The notes below the pieces were generated by a model. That model had not been told where the DNA came from. It did no database searches and worked only from the letters and a program-made list of their open reading frames with translations. The translations under genes and the position numbers were made by a program. A stretch of DNA of 7,102 nucleotides, taken from positions 1 through 7,102 of the forward strand of contig JASHXS010000226.1 in NCBI GenBank assembly GCA_030043405.1, given 5' to 3'. Positions 1-4,101 of this stretch are shown one piece after another. Positions within the stretch are counted from its first letter, which is position 1; each line of letters begins with the position of its first letter. Source of the stretch: Thermoplasmata archaeon (GTDB taxonomy: Archaea > Thermoplasmatota > Thermoplasmata > Lutacidiplasmatales > UBA184).

Positions 1-2
1 GC

Positions 3-179
3 CTGCTCGCGGTGCTCCGGACGCAGGGGAAGGACGTCACCCGCCTCCTGGGGGACCTCCACGCCGCCGAGCGGGCGTACCGTGACGGCCGCCGGGCCGA
101 AGCGACCGAGCGGGTGGAGCGGCTGCTCGGAGAACTGGAACGGTCCCCGCCCTCCGGCCCGCCCGCTCCGACATCTTAA
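3..179 (+). CDS. C-terminal end of an unrecognised helical protein (partial)
   Basis: The third forward frame is open from the left edge to a TAA at 177-179 and gives 58 residues, starting LLAVLRTQGKDVTRLLGDLH. The segment is rich in Leu, Glu, Arg and Ala and looks like two amphipathic helices (about residues 1-20 and 22-48) with charged coiled-coil or helical-repeat character, followed by a short Ser/Pro-rich tail ending PPAPTS. I do not recognise the family, and the start lies outside the window. I prefer this frame to the overlapping open first frame because it gives a regular amphipathic helical pattern, while the first frame gives Arg/Gly/Pro-rich sequence typical of a GC-rich shadow. 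The stop codon lies inside the TATA-like box proposed for the next gene, which starts 26 bases downstream. Confidence 0.6.
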   Translation: MLAVLRTQGKDVTRLLGDLHAAERAYRDGRRAEATERVERLLGELERSPPSGPPAPTS

Positions 180-186
180 GTCGGAG
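166..186. repeat. Perfect 7-bp inverted repeat around the DUF1028 promoter box
   Basis: CTCCGAC (166-172) and GTCGGAG (180-186) are exact reverse complements separated by the seven bases ATCTTAA. The AT-rich centre contains the upstream gene's stop codon and most of the TATA-like element of the next gene. It could be an operator, a hairpin at the end of the upstream transcript, or chance; no T-tract follows it. Confidence 0.5.
174..180 (+). promoter_or_regulatory. TATA-like promoter element for the DUF1028 operon
   Basis: TCTTAAG is an AT-rich island in very GC-rich surroundings, centred about 28-29 bases before the ATG at 206. That spacing fits an archaeal TATA box driving a transcript that starts at or next to the start codon. 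The only GGAGG nearby (183-187) is 18 bases from the start, too far to be a normal ribosome binding site, so leaderless translation is the better reading. The match to a consensus TATA box is weak. Confidence 0.45.
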
Positions 187-205
187 GCGGCACCTGACCG
201 CGTCG

Positions 206-1207
206 ATGGTTCCGCGCTTCGGAACGTTCTCGATCGTCGCCCACGAGCCGGACACGAAGAGCTGGGGCGTCGCGGTCCAGTCGAAGTTCATCGCCGTCGG
301 CTCGGCCGTTCCGTGGGCCCGGGCCGGCGTGGGCGCGATCGCGACGCAGGCGGCCGCCAACCTGAGCTGGGGTCTGGAAGGTCTGGCTCTCCTCAAAGAG
401 GGCCTGAATGCCGCGGAGGTCGTCCGGCGACTGGTCGCCGCCGACCCGGAGCGCGACACCCGACAGCTCGGGGTGGTCGACGCGAAGGGGGACAGCGCGG
501 CCTTCACGGGTTCGAAATGCCTGGACTGGGCCGGCCACGAGGTCGGCACCGGGTTCGCCTGCCAGGGGAACATCCTGTTCGGTTCCGCCGTCGTCCGCGG
601 AATGGCCCGCGCCTACGAGTCGACGCCCGGGGACATCGCGGACCGGCTGCTCGCGGCGCTCGCCGCCGGCCAACGGGAGGGAGGGGACCGTCGCGGCCAG
701 CAGGCGGCGGCCCTGCTGATCGTCCGGGAGGGAGCCGGGTACCTGGGGGGCAACGACCGTTGGGTCGACATCCGCGTGGACGACCATCCCGCCCCCATCG
801 AGGAGCTCCGTCGCATCTTCCGCGTGTACGACCTGATCATGCTCAACCGCGAGGACCCGAAATCCCTCCTGCCGATCAAGGGGGAGGTCGCCCTCGGCGT
901 CCAGCACGACCTGGCCATCCTCGGCTACTACTCGGGGCGGCTCACGGGGACGTGGGACCCGACGGGCCGGGCCGCGTACACCCGGTTCCTCAGCGAACAC
1001 AACTTCGAGAGCAAGCAGCGGGGCGACGACACCATCTGGCCGTCCGTGCGCGCCTACCTCAAGGAACGCGCGGACGTGGAGGTCGCTCGACGGACCGGCA
1101 CGGCTCCGATCGTCTCGGACGCCTTGAGCCGGGGACCGGGGGGCCAGCCGAAACAGGGGGGAGGCGAATCCCCGACCGGGCCGAAGAAGGCGAAGGCGTC
1201 CAAGTAA
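206..1207 (+). CDS. DUF1028 family Ntn-hydrolase-like protein with C-terminal peptidoglycan-binding-like domain
   Basis: This 333-residue protein shows the hallmarks of the DUF1028 family (PF06267), which is assigned to the Ntn-hydrolase fold; its substrate is unknown. Recognisable stretches are TFSIVA (7-12), GVAVQSKF (21-28), VPWARAGVGAIATQ (35-48), CQGNIL (119-124), GDRRGQQAAALLI (160-172) and the VDIRVDDHP block (187-195). Residues about 224-288, with GVQHDLAILGYYSG and TWDPTGRAAYTRFLSEHNFE, resemble the putative peptidoglycan-binding module often attached to DUF1028. The last 35 residues are Gly/Pro/Lys-rich and probably disordered. There is no signal peptide or membrane segment, so it is probably cytosolic. 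Many family members begin directly Met-Thr-Phe-Ser; here six residues, MVPRFG, precede the Thr, and no nearer start codon exists. It is the first gene of an operon, with pcc1 following after five bases. Confidence 0.88.
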   Translation: MVPRFGTFSIVAHEPDTKSWGVAVQSKFIAVGSAVPWARAGVGAIATQAAANLSWGLEGLALLKEGLNAAEVVRRLVAADPERDTRQLGVVDAKGDSAAFTGSKCLDWAGHEVGTGFACQGNILFGSAVVRGMARAYESTPGDIADRLLAALAAGQREGGDRRGQQAAALLIVREGAGYLGGNDRWVDIRVDDHPAPIEELRRIFRVYDLIMLNREDPKSLLPIKGEVALGVQHDLAILGYYSGRLTGTWDPTGRAAYTRFLSEHNFESKQRGDDTIWPSVRAYLKERADVEVARRTGTAPIVSDALSRGPGGQPKQGGGESPTGPKKAKASK

Positions 1208-1212
1208 CCGTC

Positions 1213-1422
1213 GTGGCCCGCCGGACGTGCGCGTCGGCGGAGGAAGCGGAACGTCTGCGTCGGGCGCTCGCGGTGGACACCCCCGAGTTCGTGACGCTCG
1301 CCGTCGAGGGGACGGACCTCACCCTCCGCACGTCGGCCCCGTCGGCCCGCAGCGTACGGGCGACCCTCGAGGATCTCATCGCCTGCCTGCAGGCCGCCGA
1401 ACGGGCCCTGCCGCCGACGTAG
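1213..1422 (+). CDS. pcc1: KEOPS complex subunit Pcc1 (short, GTG start)
   Basis: The 69-residue product matches the Pcc1 family (PF09341): a first strand, then helix SAEEAERLRRAL (about 7-19), strands FVTLAVEG (26-33) and DLTLRTSA (35-42), and the terminal helix with the diagnostic SVRATLEDLIACLQAAERA pattern (47-65). Pcc1 is the dimerisation subunit of KEOPS, which transfers threonylcarbamoyl to A37 of ANN-decoding tRNAs (t6A) in archaea and eukaryotes; it binds Kae1. The GTG at 1213 is the only usable start: going upstream, this frame has no ATG, GTG or TTG through the overlap with the DUF1028 tail. This start shortens the first strand, and the in-frame codons just before it would encode VQVTV, which suits a strand. 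It lies five bases after the DUF1028 stop, without a convincing Shine-Dalgarno, so translational coupling is likely. The family is likely; the exact start is less sure. Confidence 0.75.
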   Translation: MARRTCASAEEAERLRRALAVDTPEFVTLAVEGTDLTLRTSAPSARSVRATLEDLIACLQAAERALPPT

Positions 1423-1425
1423 GAG
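1422..1425 (+). promoter_or_regulatory. Shine-Dalgarno site for the CPBP protease gene
   Basis: GGAG begins at the last base of the pcc1 stop codon and lies nine bases before the GTG at 1435. It supports that GTG as the real start, the next in-frame Met being at codon 131, and marks this gene as internal to the operon. Confidence 0.55.
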
Positions 1426-1434
1426 CCGGCCCGC

Positions 1435-2343
1435 GTGACCGAGGGGGTGCCCGCACCGCCGCCCACCGGCCCGTCCGTGGCTCGGTACGCGCTCGCGACG
1501 ATCGCGACCGTGCTGGCCATCGGCAGCCAGTACTTCCTGCCGCAGCTCGTGGTCGCGGTCCGGCCGGTGTACACGAGCCTCCTGGGCGACCTCCTCGTGG
1601 TCTACGGGATCCCCATTCTGGCGTTCCTCGGGCTGGTCGGGACCGGCCCGCTTCGGCACTGGAACCAGCACAACGGTCTCGCCGCCCTCGAAGGGCTCCG
1701 CTGGTACGGCGCGCTCACGCTCGTGAGCCTGGTCGTGATCGTCGCGCTGACGGTCGTCTACCTCGCCCTCGATCCGTCCGCCCTGAACCTGCTGAGTCGG
1801 ACCAATCCGGCCCTGGCGCAGGCGATGGGCGATCCCTGGTTCTTCGTCGGCCTCTCCTTCCTCATCGGCGCCGTGGAGGAGACGATCTTCCGCGGGTGGA
1901 TCTTTGGGTTCTGGGTCGCCCGGAGCCGGAGCTGGGTCGTTCCGGCCGCCTGGACCAGCCTCCTGTTCGCGGGGGTGCACCTGTACTACGGGACGACGTA
2001 CGGGATCGTCGCCCCGCTCATCTTCCCCTCGCTCTTCTTCATCGGGTTCGCCTTCGCGGCGACGTTCCGGGCCACCGGGGGCAACCTGGTCGTGATCGCC
2101 CTCCTGCACGGCCTCTTCGACGCCTCCGCCTACCTGACCTTGGTCAACGAGGACGGCGGGCTCGCACTCCGGTACCTCGTGGTGTTCGTGGGGATCGTCC
2201 TGTTCCTCCTCCTGTGGGTCCGACGCCCGGGCTCGCCCTGGCGTCCGCTGGGCTCCGTGGAGGCCGCGACGACCGCGGCCGCCGGTCCCTACTCCGTGGG
2301 CGAGCGGATCAACTCGACCCAGAATCCGTCGGGCCCCTCGTAG
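1435..2343 (+). CDS. CPBP family intramembrane glutamic endopeptidase (CAAX/Rce1-like)
   Basis: This 302-residue multi-pass membrane protein carries all the signature motifs of the CPBP/ABI family (PF02517): EETIFR (148-153, the EExxxR motif), F178-xxx-H182 in LLFAGVHLYYG, and H225-xxx-D229 in LLHGLFDAS. The family includes eukaryotic Rce1 and archaeal homologues, which cleave peptide bonds within the membrane using the Glu/His site. About eight hydrophobic segments are visible: roughly 17-40, 47-68, 92-112, 135-158, 167-186, 192-210, 216-236 and 246-262. The N-terminal 14 residues are Pro-rich. The last 40 residues, after the final helix, are polar and probably disordered. The gene starts with GTG behind a GGAG site, 12 bases after pcc1. 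Its final 55 bases are antisense to the glyoxalase-family gene, and its TAG (followed by a second TAG) is created opposite that gene's two Tyr codons. The substrate is unknown. Confidence 0.9.
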   Translation: MTEGVPAPPPTGPSVARYALATIATVLAIGSQYFLPQLVVAVRPVYTSLLGDLLVVYGIPILAFLGLVGTGPLRHWNQHNGLAALEGLRWYGALTLVSLVVIVALTVVYLALDPSALNLLSRTNPALAQAMGDPWFFVGLSFLIGAVEETIFRGWIFGFWVARSRSWVVPAAWTSLLFAGVHLYYGTTYGIVAPLIFPSLFFIGFAFAATFRATGGNLVVIALLHGLFDASAYLTLVNEDGGLALRYLVVFVGIVLFLLLWVRRPGSPWRPLGSVEAATTAAAGPYSVGERINSTQNPSGPS

Positions 2344-2675
2344 TAGGCGAGGGCCACCTGCCCGCGGTCCTTGATCTGGTCGACCAGTTTTCCACCGGCT
2401 CGGCGCAGGCGCTTCCCCGCCGCCGAAAGGTCGCTCACGCGGACCCCGATGTGGTCGATCCCCTCGCCGGCCACGAACGGCCGGTAGAAGCGGCTGCCCG
2501 GCGGGTACCAGTTGAGCTCCAGGTGCTGGTGCGAAACCGGGTCGTGGAGAAGGACCCAGATTCCGCCGTGGGACATCTTGCCCCGGCTCTTCTCGACCAG
2601 TCCGAGGCCCTTGGTGAAGAACCGCATCGCGGGGGCGATCTTCGTGACCCGGATACCGACGTAGTCGACGTACAT
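2289..2675 (-). CDS. VOC/glyoxalase superfamily protein
   Basis: The 128-residue product has the two-module beta-alpha-beta-beta-beta layout of the vicinal oxygen chelate superfamily. Module 1 runs from VDYVGIRV (3-10) through AMRFFTKGLGLV to LELNWYPPGS (52-61). Module 2 runs from DHIGVRVSDL (74-83) to YYEGPDGFWVELI (111-123). Expected metal ligands are present at E53, H75 and E121. The first position, normally His, is Tyr5. Glyoxalase I, methylmalonyl-CoA epimerase and dioxygenases share this fold, so the reaction cannot be named; the LELNWYPPGS stretch resembles proteins loosely annotated as lactoylglutathione lyase. I chose the ATG at 2675 because the family fold starts there and a TATA-like box lies about 27 bases upstream; 60 further in-frame codons upstream encode Arg/His/Gly-rich sequence without family character. 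It appears to be a single-gene unit, tail-to-tail with the protease gene. Confidence 0.85.
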   Translation of the reverse strand: MYVDYVGIRVTKIAPAMRFFTKGLGLVEKSRGKMSHGGIWVLLHDPVSHQHLELNWYPPGSRFYRPFVAGEGIDHIGVRVSDLSAAGKRLRRAGGKLVDQIKDRGQVALAYYEGPDGFWVELIRSPTE

Positions 2676-2698
2676 GCGCGGCCGAGCCAGCGGCCCCC

Positions 2699-2706
2699 GA
2701 TAATCC
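2699..2706 (-). promoter_or_regulatory. TATA-like promoter of the VOC gene, possibly bidirectional
   Basis: On the minus strand this reads GGATTATC, preceded by CCCAA, and is centred about 27 bases before the ATG at 2675, with no Shine-Dalgarno in between. This fits a leaderless archaeal promoter. The plus strand of the same site reads GATAATCC. If used in that direction, transcription would begin near 2729 and give the CoA-binding gene a leader of about 30 bases. Confidence 0.5.
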
Positions 2707-2746
2707 TTGGGCGCATGGTCCCCGCTAGCATCATGTAACGAGGCCG

Positions 2747-2750
2747 GGTG
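2747..2750 (+). promoter_or_regulatory. Possible ribosome binding site for the CoA-binding gene
   Basis: GGTG, within GGGTGGG, matches part of the archaeal anti-Shine-Dalgarno complement and lies nine bases before the ATG at 2760. It overlaps an alternative in-frame GTG start at 2748, and is one reason for preferring the ATG. Confidence 0.35.
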
Positions 2751-2759
2751 GGCCCGCCC

Positions 2760-3194
2760 ATGCTCCCTCCCGACTCCGAGGTGCGGTCGGCCTTGGCCCG
2801 GGCGCGCACGATCGCGGTCGTGGGCCTGTCCGACAATCCGGATCGGGACTCCCACTCGGTGGCGCAGTACCTCCAGCGGAGCGGGTATCGGATCGTGCCC
2901 GTCAATCCGACCCTACGGGAGGCGCTCGGAGAGCCCGCGTACCCGTCGCTCTCCGCGGTGCCCGCGCCGATCCATATCGACATCGCCGACGTCTTTCGGC
3001 GCTCCGACCAGGTCCCCCCCATCGTGGAGGAGGCGCTGGCCCGCCCGATTCCCGTCATCTGGATGCAGCTCGGCGTGGAGAGTCCGGCGGCGGCCCGACA
3101 GGCCCGGGCGGCCGGAGCAACGGTCGTCGAGAACCGCTGCATCCGCACGGAGCATCAACGTCTTGGCATCCCGAGGAGAGCCCCGGAGAGCTGA
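2760..3194 (+). CDS. CoA-binding Rossmann-fold protein (YccU-like)
   Basis: The 144-residue protein matches the stand-alone CoA-binding domain family (CoA_binding_2, PF13380). It has the first strand and nucleotide loop TIAVVGLSDNPDRDSHSVA (17-35), the second strand YRIVPVNP (43-50), HIDIADVFRRSD (72-83), PVIWMQLGVES (98-108) and the closing VVENRCIRTEHQRL block (122-135), all in family order. Homologues are small cytosolic proteins shown or presumed to bind CoA or an acyl-CoA; no reaction is established. The start could also be the in-frame GTG at 2748, adding four residues. I prefer the ATG because it gives the usual 16-residue lead before TIAVVG and leaves GGTG as a ribosome binding site. 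The bactofilin-like gene follows after eight bases, so the two are probably co-transcribed. Confidence 0.88.
   Translation: MLPPDSEVRSALARARTIAVVGLSDNPDRDSHSVAQYLQRSGYRIVPVNPTLREALGEPAYPSLSAVPAPIHIDIADVFRRSDQVPPIVEEALARPIPVIWMQLGVESPAAARQARAAGATVVENRCIRTEHQRLGIPRRAPES
3185..3190 (+). promoter_or_regulatory. Possible Shine-Dalgarno site for the bactofilin-like gene
   Basis: GGAGAG lies just inside the end of the CoA-binding gene, 12 bases before the ATG at 3203. The spacing is long, but this is the best candidate and it supports translation of this gene as the second member of an operon. Confidence 0.35.
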
Positions 3195-3202
3195 AGTTCA
3201 CC

Positions 3203-4054
3203 ATGTCGGACGCCACGCTGCCTCCGCGACCGCCCCCTCCCGCCGCACCTCCGACTCCGTCCGGGTCCGCCACGCCCGCTCCCGCGGCCAAGGCGGCGGC
3301 CCCCCCTCCGCCCCCAAAGCCCCCCCGGTCCGGGGAGCTGCGGGACGTGGGGGTCGTCCGGCGGGACTCGGTCCACGCCATGCGCTGGACGACACGCGGC
3401 GTCGTCAAGGTGCTCGGGGATGCCGATGTCGGGGAGGCCCGACTGACGGGCCCCACCGCCGTCGGCGGTGCGCTCACGGCCGACACGTTGCGGGCCGACG
3501 GGGGCCTCGACTGTGCGGCGGCGATCGATGTGGTCGGTACCCTCCGCTCCAGCGGCGGGCTCCGCGCCCGCGGACCCCTCCACGCCGGCGACCTCGAGGT
3601 GCGGGGACTGCTGCACGTCCAGGGGGATGTGAGGGTGGATCGAGGCGCCACGGTACGCGGGCAACTGAACGCGTCGTCCGTCCAGGCGACCGCCGTGGTG
3701 CTCGACGGCACGGCGGAGGTCGGCGGTCGGATCGGGGCCCACCGCGTGGACCTCACGTTCCGCGACGCCTCCGAAGTCGGTTCGATCGTAGGATCGTCGG
3801 TGCGGTTGGGAGTGCGTCCCCCGAACCCGTTGGAGCTCGTGCTCGGCCGTTCCTTGGCCGTGAAGGTCCTCCACGTCGAGGCCGATACCGTGACGGTCGA
3901 GGGGGTCGACGTCCGCTTCATCCGGTCGCCGGCGATCACGCTGGGACGGAACGCGCACGTCACCGAGTATGAGGGCACGATCCTCCAGCGCCACCCGAGC
4001 GCCCGGGTCGGTCCGGAGTCCCGCAGCCCGCCGCCGCACGGACTCTCGCGATAG
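3203..4054 (+). CDS. Bactofilin-like polymer-forming beta-helix protein with Pro/Ala-rich N-terminus
   Basis: The 283-residue protein has three parts. Residues 1-43 are mostly Pro, Ala, Ser and Thr with a PPPPPKPP stretch, and are probably disordered. Residues about 64-200 form a run of roughly 17-residue rungs, each pairing short hydrophobic strands with a Gly turn (for example VLGDADVGEARLTG, LRARGPLHAGDLEVRG, LLHVQGDVRVDRGATVRG), as in the right-handed beta-helix of bactofilins (PF04519). Residues about 223-258, with VEADTVTVEGVDVRF and ITLGRNAHVTEYEG, resemble the closing part of longer polymer-forming family members that have an 'aedV...vvIG..c.i..VEY' pattern. Bactofilins self-assemble into filaments without nucleotide, often at membranes, in bacterial morphogenesis. 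There is no signal peptide or membrane segment, so a cytoplasmic role is likely. I recognise the fold by pattern; homology to true bactofilins is inferred. The ATG lies eight bases after the CoA-binding gene. Confidence 0.72.
   Translation: MSDATLPPRPPPPAAPPTPSGSATPAPAAKAAAPPPPPKPPRSGELRDVGVVRRDSVHAMRWTTRGVVKVLGDADVGEARLTGPTAVGGALTADTLRADGGLDCAAAIDVVGTLRSSGGLRARGPLHAGDLEVRGLLHVQGDVRVDRGATVRGQLNASSVQATAVVLDGTAEVGGRIGAHRVDLTFRDASEVGSIVGSSVRLGVRPPNPLELVLGRSLAVKVLHVEADTVTVEGVDVRFIRSPAITLGRNAHVTEYEGTILQRHPSARVGPESRSPPPHGLSR
3300..3326. repeat. C-rich tract able to form a G-quadruplex on the minus strand
   Basis: Runs of seven, five and seven C occur at 3300-3306, 3311-3315 and 3320-3326, interrupted only by TCCG and AAAG, inside the codons for the Pro-rich linker of the bactofilin-like protein. 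Counting a C7 run as two triplets gives four tracts. The bias is largely explained by Pro (CCN) codons, so a structural role is speculative. Confidence 0.4.
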
Positions 4055-4069
4055 CCTCCCGCCGGTCTG

Positions 4070-4076
4070 TTTTATC
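4070..4076 (+). promoter_or_regulatory. TATA-like promoter of ileS
   Basis: TTTTATC is the most AT-rich stretch in the 47-bp gap between the bactofilin-like gene and ileS. Its centre is 29 bases before the ATG at 4102. There is no Shine-Dalgarno between it and the start codon, so ileS is probably transcribed on its own as a leaderless mRNA. Confidence 0.6.
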
Positions 4077-4082
4077 CGCTGT

Positions 4083-4097
4083 CGTTCCGTCGGAACG
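4083..4097. repeat. Perfect 6-bp inverted repeat between TATA box and ileS start
   Basis: CGTTCC (4083-4088) and GGAACG (4092-4097) are exact reverse complements around GTC. The repeat ends four bases before the start codon and begins six bases after the TATA-like box. That is where an archaeal repressor would block the preinitiation complex or RNA polymerase. If the transcript is leaderless it would not be in the mRNA, which argues for a DNA operator over an RNA hairpin. Chance cannot be excluded in GC-rich DNA. Confidence 0.4.
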
Positions 4098-4101
4098 TCC
4101 C

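Noticed and set aside
82..1422. Long forward open frame covering the upstream tail, DUF1028 and Pcc1 regions
   Set aside because: Only the last 69 codons look like a protein (Pcc1). The rest is Arg/Gly/Pro-rich shadow sequence overlapping DUF1028, whose frame shows clear family motifs.
1054..2109. Long minus-strand open frame opposite Pcc1 and the CPBP protease
   Set aside because: Its translation is Arg/Asp/Glu/Gly/Pro-rich with no motif, as expected antisense to GC-rich genes; the plus-strand product has complete CPBP motifs.
2715..2738. Seven-codon mini-ORF (MVPASIM) before the CoA-binding gene
   Set aside because: It could be an upstream leader ORF, but it has no ribosome binding site, lies at or before the likely transcript start, and such short frames occur by chance.
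2676..2855. 60-codon upstream extension of the VOC gene
   Set aside because: The extension overlaps the divergent CoA-binding gene, reads as low-complexity Arg/His/Gly sequence and passes through the TATA-like box. The fold starts at the ATG at 2675.
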